This document shows positions 24,940 to 38,044 of a DNA stretch of 64,000 nt, in pieces. Every line of letters starts with the position of its first letter. Position 1 is the first letter of the stretch. The stretch is from Piliocolobus tephrosceles. Lineage: Eukaryota; Chordata; Mammalia; Primates; Cercopithecidae. The position numbers were made by a program, and so were the translations under genes. The DNA is taken from assembly GCF_002776525.5 (NCBI RefSeq), contig NC_045444.1, positions 26,491,658-26,555,657 on the forward strand. Reading direction: 5' to 3'. The notes under the pieces were generated by a model. The model did not search any database, was not told the origin of the DNA, and saw only the letters and a list, made by a program, of their open reading frames with translations.

Positions 24940-26697
24940 CCTAGGAATCCAACCTATAAGTGATGTAAAGGACCTCTTCAAGGAGAACTACAAACCACTG
25001 CTCAGTGAAATAAAAGAGGGCACAAACAAATGGAAGAGCATACCATGCTCATGGATAGGAAGAATCAATATCGTGAAAATGGCCATACTGCCCAAGGTTA
25101 TTTATAGATTCAATGCCATCCCCATTAAGCTACCAATGACTTTCTTCACAGAATTGGAAAAAAAAAAAAAAAAAAAAAAAACTGCTTTAAAGTTCATATG
25201 GAACCAAAAAAGAACCCTCATTGCCAAGACAATCCTAAGCCAATAGAACAAAGCTGGAAGCATCACGCTACCTGACTTCAGACTATACTACAAGGCTACA
25301 GTAACCAAAACAGCATGGTACTGGTACCAAAACAGAGATATAGACCAACGGAACAGAACAGAGCCCTCAGAAATAATAGCACACATCTACAGCCATCTGA
25401 TCGTTGACAAACTTGACAAAAACAAGAAATGGGGAAAGGATTCCCTATTTAATAAATGGTTCTGGGAAAACTGGTTAGTCATAAGTAGAAAGCTGAAACT
25501 GGATCCTTTCCTTACTCCTTATACAAAAGTTAATTCAAGATGGATTAGAGACTTAAATGTTAGACCTAAAACCATAAAAACACTAGAAGAAAACCTAGGT
25601 AATACCATTCAGGACATAGGCATGGGCAAGGACTTCATGTCTAAAACACCAAAAGCAACGGCAACAAAAGAAAAAATTGACAAATGGGATCTCATTAAAC
25701 TAAAGAGCTTCTGCACAGCAAAAGAAACTACCACCAGAGTGAACAGGCAACCTACAGAATGGGAGAACATTTTTGCAATCTACTCATCTGACAAAGGGCT
25801 AATATCCAGAACCTACAAAGAACTCAAACAAATTTACAAGAAAAAGACAAACAACCCCATCAAAAAGTGGGCAAAGGATATGAACAGACACTTCTCAAAA
25901 GAAGACATTCACATAGCCAACAGACACATGAAAAAATGTTCATCATCAGTAGCCATCAGAGAAATGCAAATCAAAACCACAATGAGATACCATCTCACAC
26001 CAGTTAGAATGGCAATCATTAAAAAATCAGGAAACAACAGGTGCTGGAGAGGATGTGGAGAAATAGGAACAATTTTACACTGTTGGTGGGACTGTAAACT
26101 AGTTCAACCATTGTGGAAGACAGTGTGGCGATTCCTCAAGGATCTAGAACTAGAAATACCATGTGACCCAGCCATCCCATTACTGGGGATATACCCAAAG
26201 GATTATAAATGATGCTGCTATAAAGATACATGCACATGTATGTTTATTGCAGCACTATTCACAATAGCAAAGACTTGGAATCAACCCAAATGTCCATCAG
26301 TGACAGACTGGATTAAGAAAATGTGGCACATATACACTATGAAATACTATGCGGCCATAGAAAAAGATGAGTTTGTGTCCTTTGTAGGGATATGGATGCA
26401 GCTGGAAACCATCATTCTCAGCAAACTATCACAAGAACAGAAAACCAAACACTGCATGTTCTCACTCATAGGTGGGAACTGAACAATGAGATCACTTGGA
26501 CACAGAAAGGGTGACATCACACACAGGGGCCTATTGTGGGGAGGTGGAAGGAGGGAGGGATAGCATTAGGAGATATACCTAATGTAAATGACGAGTTAAT
26601 GGGTGCAGCATGCCAACATGGCACATGTATACATACGTAACAAACCTGCACGTTCTGCTCATGTACCCTAGAACTTAAAATATAATAATAAAAAAGT
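24940..26697 (+). mobile_element. L1P (PA-like) ORF2 3' fragment
   Basis: 5'-truncated L1 covering the C-terminal third of ORF2, the 3' UTR and an A-rich end. The frame is still nearly continuous. I see nonsense codons at 25244-25246 (TAG) and 26210-26212 (TGA), with the frame reopening unchanged after the second (26240-26482). The cysteine-rich end (CWRGCGEIGTILHCWWDC) is kept. The 24-A run at 25158-25181 is an expanded Lys tract. This is a dead reverse-transcriptase copy, not a host gene. Confidence 0.92.
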
Positions 26698-27236
26698 ATG
26701 ATTTCTTAATTAACCTACTGATTGTTTTGAACTATGATCCTAGTTTTCAAATACATTTTTAAAAATCATTCCACTCTAGATTTCTAATATTTTTTGTGTG
26801 TCGAGAATGCTTTTTGTAAATTGTCAATTATTTGAAACACTTTTAAGACTTCTTTGAAACCTAACATATGGTCAAATTTGAAAGAGTTTTCTATAACTTT
26901 GATGTACATGGAAGAGTATATATGTATTGGTTTGAGTTTATTAAACACATTTAATAAAGCTTTAAATAAATATCTTTGCACATCTCACTCCTCAAATGCA
27001 TGAATATATCTATGTGATAAATTCCTAGAGATGGAATTGTGGGTAAAATTGGAGACAAATTGTAAACATTAAAATATATTGCTTTCCACAGAGGTTCACC
27101 AGTCTCCACTGAAAGCAAAGTGTCTACTTTCTCTACTCTCACCAACATGGGTATTACTGGGCTTATTTATTATCAATCAACTGATGTCGAAAGAATGCAA
27201 TCCCACTGTGGTTTTGAACCACATTTTTCTTATAGG

Positions 27237-27522
27237 TGTTATGGATGGAATGTTTGTGTCCAGACCAAATTCATGTTGAAATCCTAATCCCCAATGTGAT
27301 GGTATTGGGAGGACTGGGAGGTAATCAGTTATGAGAGTAGAACCCGCATATCATAAGAAGATTGCCATCTGCAAACCAGGAAGAGTGCCTTAGACAGACA
27401 CCAGGTTTCCCAGTTCTTGATCTTGGACTTCTCAGTCTCTAGAACTGTGAGCAATAAATGTCTGTTGTTTAAACAACTCAGTTTATGATAATTTGTTATA
27501 GCAGCCTGAACTAAGATAGTCT
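27237..27522 (+). repeat. Interspersed repeat, LTR-like
   Basis: Starts TGTTATGGATGGAATG and carries GAACTGTGAGCAATAAATG near its end, a familiar pattern of an abundant mammalian LTR family (probably ERVL/MaLR group). An internal part is missing. Confidence 0.6.
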
Positions 27523-30500
27523 CATTCTCCACCTTTTCTGTTGCAATTATTCTGCTTGTCATATCTGTGCTGAATTCTTAGTCATTTTAAGAGTAAAACT
27601 TTTCTCTTTTTCTTTTTGGAAGTCTCAACTTACTGAAACTTACTTTTCAGACATATAGCTTATTTTCATTTAATCATGAATAATTTATTTTGTAATGACT
27701 GATTTTGATGAGATAGTTTTCTTCATGTATGTTAAAATTCTGGTTTGTAATCTCATCTTGGATCAGAATTTTCATTTTTTTCTCTCTGACTTTTTGAGTT
27801 TACTTGTGCCTATCTACAAGCAATGCTGCTTCGACTTTGGCCCACCCCATTATTTCCAGCACTCTTGGTTCAAAAGTACAATTTATGTATTTTTTGTGTG
27901 AGATTCTATACTAAAACAATATTGGACTTATATCAGATTCGATCTCCAAGCCAGACAGAAGTTCAGCTTATTTGTCATGCCTGTGTCCTCCCATCTCTTT
28001 CGGCACAGGACTTCATTTAACTAACCATCACTGGCGGCAACTAGCAGTGATACATATATTTTTTTCAATTCTCCTTTCAAAAGCAAATGGAGTTTCTTTC
28101 CAGGTTCTGAATTCCAGTACTGCCTGCCTCCAGATCCCAGCTTCATGTGGGACAGCTTTATTTCTATTGACCATAAAATTTGAGTACCTGTTCATTTCTG
28201 CTAGCCTACTATCCAACCCAATAAGGTACTCAGCTTTAGCTCACCACTTGACACTGTGCTGTATTTCTGTTACTTAGAGATACATATTTTTTGTTCATAA
28301 GGCAGTATCTCCTTTATTTTATCCTGTTATATTTTATCATCACTTCCGTGTGTTGAGAAGTGAAAACAGAGAAGCAGAAAGTTCAGAGTGTAAACTTGAA
28401 GTCTCACCTTCACATGACTTCCTTTTTTATTGTCTTAATGACATTAGATTACTTGTGTGAATACACAACTATTTATTACTATCACTACTGATAAGCAATA
28501 TATTATTTCTAACTTTTTACTATTAAAAATAAAATGGCTTATTGAATATCTTTGTGCATATATAACCTTATACAATCCTACTCTTCATTACATGAATTTC
28601 TAGAAGTAAGACAGAAGGATTAAATTTACATCCCTACAAACAGCTGCAGGGCCTATTTTCCTGGTACTTTGCCATCACTATGTAATATCAAACTTCTCTT
28701 TAATGTTTCTAATCTGAAGAATAGCATTTCTGAGTTTCTTTTCCATGACAGAGTGACTGAAAATACACTTCCGTTTTCCCCAGTTACAATACAACTGCTA
28801 TTTGTTAGTCTGGAGTATAAGAGAACAGATGTGGCACAATGCACTTCTTGGTCAAAAATAGGTCCTTTGAGATTAGAAGTTCTTAAATGATGACTGTTGT
28901 ATTGTACTTGAAGTTAGCTTTCATTCTCATGTTTATAGGAATATAAACACCGAATGTGCCTATGTTTTGAACACCAATAGATGACAATTTATGTATTAAA
29001 AAGCTATTCTAACTACTATATATAAATTAATTAGCCTGAAAACTTTTGAATGTTCAAACTAACATTTTAAAAATCTTTGAAAATAATCATGAACTCTGGA
29101 TTGAACATTGTGGGTAAAGGTCTTGCAGCTTGTAAAACTGAGAATTTAAAATAAATGAAAAAATATCAAAAGGTTTGTAGATGAATACATATTTTAAACC
29201 ATTGCTTATATTTGTGGTTCATTTTAACGACTGCAATGTTCACAGAAGTCTACCACAAATGTGACTTTGTAACTGTGCAACTCTTCCGAAGTTGGATAAA
29301 TTGTGGTTTACTATATCCAAAACACAGATCAAATTAGAAGCAGATGGATAAATTATTAACTTTCACTTTTTTCTTTTAAAGTGAAACATATGTTTTATCA
29401 CAGTTTCTTTTTACATTAAATTTTTGCTTACCTAAAAACTATTTGTTAGAAACATCTGATGTTTAATTAACAGCATTATTAAACAGATAATCCAAATCTC
29501 AAGTCACCACATATAAAAGTGTCTCAGAAAATTCAGTTCTCTAAAGATAACCAGCCTTCCTCATCATACTTCAGATTTATTTTTATGTTGAACCATATTC
29601 ACAGGAAGTTGTTTTATAAGTGTTAATTGCAAAATATCAATACACATTTTAAAATAAATCACAAGCACTTAGAATATTCTGTTAAATTTACTTAACCATA
29701 CTATGTATTATTTACATGCTTTGCCTGCAATTATTTTTTTCTCAACTGAAAGTTCAAACTAGTTTTTACTAACACATAGCTTTGAGAATTTACATTACTG
29801 TGAATCTCTTTATAATTTATTTATGTATAGAGAAATTGTAGCCTGGTTTTATGTTTTGCATCTAAATTTGCTTTAATAGCATATCCAAGTAGTTGAAACT
29901 CAGGATTTTCCATATTGGTTTATATTTTGTTTTAACAAAGCTTTGCCAGTTTCTTTTACCTAAGTTTTAAAAACTGTTAGCTGCTATATTTTAAGATTAA
30001 TAGAATCAAGAAAATGCCAGAAGTTATATGGAGAAAATATACACAACCTATGCTTTGAAGTGTATTAACTCGAGCCAAATAATTGGCTCTTTGGCATTAG
30101 AATTGCCTTATTAAATAAAACCTATTTATGCCATCAATAATTCATTCGACAATAATTCATCTATTAATTTTCAATTAATACATGTTCCAAAAAGATCATT
30201 TCTAAACTTAAAATCACATTTTTTTCTAACAAAGTACCCTAAAATTATGAGTCTTTATGTAGCAATTGAAATGAGTCACATAATTGTGAAAAACATTGAT
30301 GAAAAAAACATTTTGGAAACACAATTTCCTTGCTAGGAACAGGCCTCAGGAGTATGTATTTATCTATGCCTATGTTAGCTTGCATTTATTTTTCTTATTT
30401 CTTATTGGAATCCTTAATTGTAACCAAGAGGCATGTTTAAGAAAAGAAAGACAGTGCCTTATTATACCTTTAAATGCACATCAGCCATGTGGTTTTCACA

Positions 30501-31229
30501 GTGTTTTCTTATACCTTTTAGTTCTCATTTGTACTTTTTGTTAGAATATGTAAAAATAGGGAGCAAAATAAATCACTAAGAGCTCATGATTAGGCAACTG
30601 AAAAACAATTTCACATCAAAGAGAGATTCCAGAGATGATATCCTGAAATCTACAGAAAATTATTTCCATGGATTATTTGGAGGATGATACCAACCATTTC
30701 ACAAATTACACCACAATAGCTCATTGTAATCTACTTTTCTCTAAACTTCAACACATCAGCTGGCATAAAGAGGGAAGAAAATAAGTTTATAATTTCAACT
30801 GGATTCCAGTATATATAGTAAAACATAGTAAAATATAAGATATTCTATTACTATGACTTCTCCATTTTGGTTTCCTATTTGTACACACACACGCACATGC
30901 ACATGAAACCAAAATGGAACAGTCACAGTAATAGGGTATCTTTATAAAACACAATAATAGCCTCAGTGACTCTTGGATCAAAGCTTTAAATGGCAGCCAG
31001 TATCTTCGTCATAACGGAATTAAGCAATAGTACAGTAATATTTAGGAAATTAGTTGAAAATAAATACATATAATTCTGCCTTTCTTTTCTAAGTCATCTT
31101 CATTTAAATTTTAGGGTGAGGCGTTATCCACAGAAAGAGAAATGCTGCCAGCTGGTTTATCATACTTACCTCTCACTTGATTCTGAATTTCCAGATTCTG
31201 TATTCCAGATTGCCTGGTTTAAAATCCCA

Positions 31230-31255
31230 AATGTCAAATAAATAAATAAATAAAT
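31230..31255. repeat. (AAAT)n short repeat
   Basis: About five AAAT units. Confidence 0.85.
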
Positions 31256-31530
31256 TCAAATAAAATCCTAAATCTGACATGTTGGCTCTGTGAGCGTGAG
31301 CAAGTTAAAAACTTCTCCTTGCCTCATGAATTCATGCAGAAAACAGTCATAGAATTATTCTGGCCCCATTGATAGTTCTCCCTAAACGTTAACTACTATT
31401 ATTATACATGAGCACATCTACCAGAAATATAAGACTACTTTTTACAAAGTTGAGATACAGAGTCAAGATGGGCCAAAAGGATTCTACACTCAGGGAGCCC
31501 CAATAGAAGCCAAAAGCAATGTTCACTTAC

Positions 31531-31713
31531 CTGTACTCCAACAGGAAAACTTGGTTTTGTGGTCACACAATCGCATGGTACCATTGCAAGCTTTTTCATC
31601 ACTACCATCTTCACAATCTTTTTCTCCATCACAGCGCCACAGATCAGGAATGCAGTTACCATCAGGGTGGCATTGAAATTCATTTCCATTACAACCAGCA
31701 GGAGAATGAATCT
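31531..31713 (-). CDS. LRP1B: LRP1B exon, CR8 and start of CR9 equivalent
   Basis: This 183-nt exon (2 nt + 60 codons + 1 nt) encodes a linker (IHSPAG) and a complete LDLR-A repeat: CNGNEFQCHPDGNCIPDLW, then CDGEKDCEDGSDEKAC. It then starts the next repeat with CDHKTKFSCWST. The sequon N-G-T sits between the two repeats. The donor is the ideal CAG|GTAAGT. The acceptor has two AGs two bases apart (aagag); only the upstream AG keeps phase 1 and gives the LRP1-like spacing of 11 residues between the last Cys of CR7 and the first of CR8. Tryptophan and acidic ligand- and calcium-binding positions of the first repeat are intact. The 84-residue ORF over this exon is in a different frame and is not the protein. 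Confidence 0.93.
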
Positions 31714-33664
31714 CTTAATTTGAAATGAAGAAGAGAGAAGCAGAGGGGGGTAAGATAGGAGAGAAATTATGATTTTACTTGTTGGTTGTTTTTATTTCAC
31801 ATTTTTTTCTTTCTTCAGGCATTATTATAGTGCTAGAGAGAATACATTTTTACTTTAGATGGTTAATAGGTATAAATCTCTCTAGTATTTTCTAATTCAT
31901 TTAAATAACATTAATAGTCAGAGAAAATGATGTTTCTTGCTTCCCCTAAAATTTCTGAAAGTACTATGTACATTAGAAAAGAAAAAGTAAGATAATTTGA
32001 GGATATTCTGTTGTGGTTTTTACTCATGTCTAAAGGACGAGATCTCTCAAGGGCTTTTCTCTAAGACACATAAATTAGGTTATACATTCTAATCTTAATG
32101 ATAAGACCTTGGCTGATTTTCTTATCTTTCTCTAGGTAATTTCTTTCAAATTATTAAGAAGCAAATAACCAAAAACTAATAAGTACTTTCTGACTAACAA
32201 AATCTTTGAAAAATAGCATCCAAAATTCTGAGAAACAGATACAAAAAATCAGGTAATAAATATAACTTCTGGACATAGGACTTCAATTCTAGAATCAGAA
32301 TAGACACTTAAATGTTAAGAATTTAATTTAATGAAATACTATACATTCAAATATATCAATTAATAATTTATAACAATGACCAGGCAACATTATTGCCCCA
32401 AATCTGGTGATTAAATATACAGGATAAATTCTGCAGGTAAACATAAATAAAAGTAAGAAAATATAAATGTTGGGATACAGATGTTTGGCAGTTTAACAAT
32501 TGAATAACATGACTGAACTGCAGCTTATTAAAACTTGTGTTAACGTCTAATGATATATTAACCTGTATTTCCAAATACTATGGCAAATAAATATTTTAGT
32601 AGATATTTTTAGATCAAAGTTTTAATGTAACAAATTTATTGTGTACCTTGTATAGCTCTATCCAGCAATTAATATATAAGCTACCTATAGCAGCAATTGA
32701 TCTTTATAATTATGATAAATTTGAAGCAGGTTCAAGTGAATTTCTCATTATTTATTGGACTGGTTTGGTAGATATCTATGGTTATAAATTAAGGTTAATC
32801 TAATGTCAAAGCTAATAACAACACTGATATCACCAAAGCAGTCATTTACTCTTTTGAGACTTCTATTTGTTCAGTGCGAATGCACCAACAGGGTTGACGT
32901 GAGAATTAAATTAGATACCTATAAAGGATTGATTCAACTACAAAGTTTTGTTGCTGTTATTTTCTATAGTATAAATGGTTTAGTTCTGTATTTTTTCTTT
33001 ATTTAAAGACTTTCAGCAACTATAATCTGTCAAGTGATACAACACTATAAAGATGTGCAAGATGGACTTGACCATACATCCTAAATATTGCTAGTGCAGT
33101 AATGCTGAACCGACAAATAACCAAGGAGAAACAACTCTGTGTAAGCAAGGGTAAAGAAGTTCTGTTGGTCAAAACCATGAATTGTAATTTATAGAAAACC
33201 ATTAGGACTAATTTTCAAAAGTGATCACTGCTAAGAACACATACAATTAGTAAAGCATTGAGTTTTGTCTTGCTTTAAATCCCCTTCCCAAAACAAAAAC
33301 TTTATTTTTCTAGTATTCTAGCTATCTAATTCATTCTCACTTTGGACATACCATCTTTTATGGTTAGAAAAAGTTCTTGGTTTGCACACACACAATCAAT
33401 CACACACAATCAATAAAATGGTAAAGTCTGTGCACAAGGGCAAGATATATATACAATGTGATATAGCAATTTCCCACCATATTTATTTAGCATCTGTAGA
33501 GTTCCCTATGTAGAAATATATTCATTGATTCAAACAAATGTATTTAGAAAATATCTGGAAAAAGAAAATGAGAAATAACAATGCAACAATAAAAAAGAAA
33601 AATCAATAAACGATATAGTATAGCAACTATTTTTATCATATTTACATCGTATTAGGTATTATAT

Positions 33665-33820
33665 GTAACACAGAGATGATTTAAAGTATATTATGGGAGG
33701 ATGTGCATAGGTTACATGCAAGCTCTACATCATTTCATATAAGAAACTTGAGCATTCTTGAATTTCGATATCTTTAGGGTCCTGAAACCAATCCCCAGTG
33801 GATATGGAGGGATGACTGTA
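33665..33820. mobile_element. Tigger-like DNA transposon fragment
   Basis: Carries the characteristic GTCCTGAAACCAATCCCCAG, GGATATGGAGGGATGACTGT end seen in pogo/Tigger family copies. Confidence 0.65.
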
Positions 33821-34842
33821 TGACATAGCTACTATAGTTGTAAAGAATTATTTGGGGACTGGTTTCATAAACAAGATATTGTGAAGTCTTTAAGCCTAGG
33901 CTATAACTTGAAAATCCTACGTTAGCTCAATATTCAGGAAGAAGAAAAGAGACAACTCAGATAGACCTCCAAGGCCCATTCAGCTCTGTGCATCATTTTA
34001 TGGTGAAGAGGCCAGCTTCCATGCAGCAATGAAAGGGCTTTTTGTTCTTTTTTCCTTCTACTTAACTTTCCTCAAAAACAAAACAAAATATGCCTTGGCT
34101 CATCAGACTTTTATAGCCTACAGCATGAGCTCAACCAATAACATTTAAAAATTGTATTTCAGGTAATTGTCAGAAATTCCAAATATTTAATAAAGAATGG
34201 AAGATGTAATCTATTGATTTTTCTACATTCTCCAACATAAGAGTCAAAGACTGGCAGCTCATGTATTGAAACTGTTCCTCAGTATGTTCAATTTAACAAA
34301 CACACTATTGGTCTTTTAAAAATCTGAGAATTTTCAGTAAAAACCTAGACTCTCCAGTACCTTGAAAATTAGGGAGAGTCTTGGGTTGGCATCCTTGCAA
34401 AGTTAACAACTGCTACCTGTATTATATGTGGCCAAACTCAGTTACATTAGCACCTTCCTTTTATAAATATCAAAGCAGAATCTTTGAGGAGAGAGAGTAT
34501 GCTGTTATTGTGTAAGGCTTTTTCCATTTGCTTTGCTTGCTATTGTTTGATTTATTAATCTTTTTTTCTTCTTAAGCTACCCATGTCTAAACATCTGTAT
34601 GCTGGCATAACATCTATTAAGGGTCACCACAAACAACTGTATTATAATAACATAAAACAAGGGTATAGTCCGAAGAAGAAAATACAATTTAATATTGTGA
34701 ACTTTCAAACCTAAAGAGGATAACAATTTTCTTGATTTATTTGTGCTTCATAAGTTAATCCACTCATTTGTTTTCTTATTCTAAATAAATATTTACCTTA
34801 TAAATTTAAATACAAATGTTATATTTACCTGGAGATTTTCTT

Positions 34843-34921
34843 TCTTTTTTTGAACCTTGGCCTCAAGAGATTCTCCCACCTCAGCCTCCCAAAGTGCTGG
34901 GATTCCAGGCGTGGAATCCCA
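34843..34921 (-). mobile_element. Alu fragment
   Basis: About 80 bp of minus-oriented Alu (CCTCAGCCTCCCAAAGTGCT region) with both ends missing. Confidence 0.8.
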
Positions 34922-35296
34922 GCTAATGAATGTGATTTTTAGGACTCATTTGCCTTTAAAAAAAATACCTAGGATTGGGTCTGTAGATTCAGAAACTTCA
35001 TGAGTAGATTTTAGGGGATTTACAAAAGCTCAGAAATAATACATGATGCTTTTTATTGATATGCATTTTTTTCCTGTGTCAGAAAGTTAGAGCTTTTGAC
35101 TCTCAAGGTGGTCTTCAACAGCAATGCCAAGACCTCACATTTCTCTGAGTGTTTATCTCCCATCGGTGTACCTTGCATGGATACGGCAGCCTAGATGGCA
35201 TTCCATTTTGCTTATGCTTTACATTAATTACATTAGATTGAACCCAGTGGAAAAAGGACCAATCATCAGCTCCTTTTGATTAAAATTAAATAAATA

Positions 35297-35588
35297 GGTC
35301 AGGCACAGTGGCTCACACCTGTACTCCCAGCAATTTGAGAAGCCAAGGCAGATGGATCACCTGAGGTCAGAGTTCGAGACCAGCCTGTCCAACATGGTGA
35401 AACCCTGTCTCTACTAAAGATACAAAAATTAGTTAGGTGTGGTGGCTCATGCCGGCGATCCCCGTTACTTGGGAGGCTGAGGCATGAGAATCACTTGAAC
35501 CCAGGAGGCAGAGATTGCAATGAGCCAAGATCGTACTACTGCACTCCAGCCTGGGGGACAGAGGGAGACTCTGTCTCAAATAAATAAA
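35297..35588 (+). mobile_element. AluS-like element
   Basis: Full-length plus Alu with an AAATAAAT tail matching the A/T-rich flank taaattaaataaata. Confidence 0.92.
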
Positions 35589-35972
35589 TGGAATTGCCTA
35601 TTGAAAGCATCCCATATTACAGAAATGATTAATTTTCCTGTAGTTATGCACATAAGTAGCAGAGATGAGATTCAAACCCACATAAATTTTAGAGTCTGCT
35701 CAGATTTATGATTGTACTATTTTTTAACTTCTTGTATGGTTTTTCTCATATAAAAACTCAAGAACAAAAATAGAATTCATTCATATAATCAAAAAGTATT
35801 TATAAACTCATTTTCATATTTAAATCATTGCTGTTCAGCCTGTTTGTTTTCTAATAAAATTTATCATTTATTTTATGCTATTGTAAGATCATGATAAAAT
35901 TTGTTCTTTTACAAAAAGTTCAATACATTACCTGTTGTGTGAGGCAGACTAGTATCACAACATGGCAGGCAT

Positions 35973-36277
35973 TTCTTTTTTGTTGTTTTTTTTGAGATGG
36001 AGTCTCGCTCTGTTGCCCAGGTTGGAGTGCAATGGTGCAATCTTGGCTCCATTGCAACCTCTGCCTCCTGGGTTCAAGCGATTCTCCCATCTCAGCCTCC
36101 CCAGAAGCTGGGACTAAATGCATCGCCATGATGCCTAGCTAATTTTTTTTTTTTTTTTGTAGAGGCGAGGTTTCATCATGTTGGCCAGGCTGGTCTCGAA
36201 CTCCTGACCTCAGCTGATTCACCCACCTTGGCCTCTCAAAGTGATGGGATTACAGGCATAAGTCATTGTGCCCGGCT
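35973..36277 (-). mobile_element. AluS/J-like element
   Basis: Minus-oriented full-length Alu with TGGCAGGCA on both sides as likely target-site duplication. Confidence 0.92.
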
Positions 36278-37989
36278 GGCAGGCAGTTTTTAGGCACTGA
36301 GATAGAGCAAAGAATAAGACAGAGACTTACTCTCAAAGTCCAGAGTGCTCACCACCACACCATGAAACCATCAGTTCAGACTTATTCTCATAAAACTTGA
36401 ACATGAGCAAAGAAGGGAGCATATAGGCTTTTAATAAATAATTATACAAAAAATCAACTAAATTACTTAAGAAAGTCATAAGTGCTGTGAAGAAAATGGA
36501 TGAGAGTAATATTATAAATAGTATAACAGAGAATAATAGACTGGTTACGCTGTGATAACAGATCAACACAAAATCGCTGCATCTTACAAATATATACAGC
36601 TTAATTATGGCTCATTTTACATATCTACTGTAGATCAGTGGGTGGGCTATCCCTGTGGTGGTCATTCAAAGACTCAAGCTGATGAATAAGAGACCAACTT
36701 GAATGTTTGCAGTTGGCAGGCGAGAGGGAAACGAGGGTTCTGGATGGTCTCATATCTGATGCAAAAGGAAGATATGTCATTTCTGATCACAATTCACTGA
36801 CCAAACCTAGTCACGTAGCGTGGAGCCCCATCTTATTGGTCCCAGTCAACCACAAAGGTCCCAGGAAGTACAACCTTACCATAGGCCCAGAAAAGAGAAT
36901 AAATAGAAATACATTGTCAATGTCATTGATGACTGCCATCAGGAATGACTTGATTATAGGAAAAATATTAAAAAGGGTGATAATAGAAGGTGACACTTGA
37001 GTGAGACCAAAATGATGGGAAAGAGCTAGGCATGAAGATGTTAGGACAAAAGCACACACAGAGGGAATAGCAATTGCAAAGACCTCAAAGCAGGAAAAAG
37101 TTTAATTTTTGCAGAAAAAGAAAATATATATAATGGTAGTGAACGGGTGAAAGGAGACCTGAGAGGTAGGTAGGGGTTGACTCTTGTAGAGATTTATCAA
37201 AAATTATGCTAAGATAAGATAAGCACAATAGGTATCTATTAGAGCTTTTGAAGCAGAGAAGTGATGGTGATATAATTTAATTTACATTGCTTAAAGTTTT
37301 TGTCAGCTGCTCTGTGAAAACACGGATTTTACAAGACTTGAGTAGAAGTAGAAAAACAAGATAAATGGGTTTCAGTGGAGTCCAGATGCAAAATGGAATG
37401 CATATTTTTTGCATTTGAAAAGATTTCAGAATAGTGATTATTCAAATAAGTAGGCTATGTAGGTAGTTACAAAGCAATGTCTTAAATGCTGTGGTATGAG
37501 AGAATGCCAGGAGAACACACAGAAGGGAAGACTGTCCTGGATTTGGGGATTTCATACTAGGCATTTCTATGACAGAAAATTAATCAGAGTGTTCTGGGTC
37601 AGAATTAAGAGTCAGGCAGGGGAAAAAGTTAAACATAACAAAAGATTTTCTGCACGAAGCCAGCAGTATTAATAAAATTTTGGGTAATGTGTGCGCAGAA
37701 GAGGGGAGAAAGAAAAAGCTAGATTGATGGACAAGGCCTAGATCTTGAAAGATCTTGTGTGTTGTGCTGAATGTCTTGGATATAACCTTACAGGCTTTTG
37801 GGAATCACAGAAAGGTTACAGCTAGATTTGGATGTAATCAGACTTGCAGTTAAGGTAGATCACTTTGAGACCATTTAAAACAATAAATAGAATACAATCT
37901 CCAAGAACCTTCACATTTATAAGGGTTTTATGTATATGCATCTATTTTATTTGCTTGGACACTTAAAGTTTATACCACTATCACAGAGA

Positions 37990-38044
37990 CTAACACACAC
38001 ACAGAGCGAGAGAGAGCGAGAGAGAGAGAGAGAAAGAGAGATTG
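37990..38044. repeat. (CA)n(GA)n microsatellite
   Basis: Short ACAC tract running into a mostly uninterrupted GAGA tract. Confidence 0.93.

Larger units (their letters stand above)
15260..31530 (-). other. LRP1B: LRP1B intron, 16.3 kb
   Basis: Phase-1 GT-AG intron. It holds Alus, a (TA)n and a (CAA)n tract, a MIR, an Alu with a tetranucleotide tail, an L1M 3' end, an L1P ORF2 fragment, an LTR and a short AAAT repeat. Stretches 15970-19560 (very AT-rich, perhaps containing an ancient L1 or HAL1), 19610-21740, 22950-23920 and 27530-31220 show nothing I can name with confidence. Confidence 0.85.

Noticed and set aside
25622..26212. 196-codon plus-strand ORF
   Set aside because: It is the C-terminal part of L1 ORF2 in a 5'-truncated L1 copy, not a host gene.
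31435..31689. 84-codon minus ORF over the CR8 exon
   Set aside because: Wrong frame; the correct frame gives a six-cysteine LDLR-A repeat that joins in phase with the neighbouring exons.
31709..31713. Alternative AG acceptor two bases downstream in the CR8 exon
   Set aside because: It changes the phase to 0 and cannot join the upstream exon in frame.
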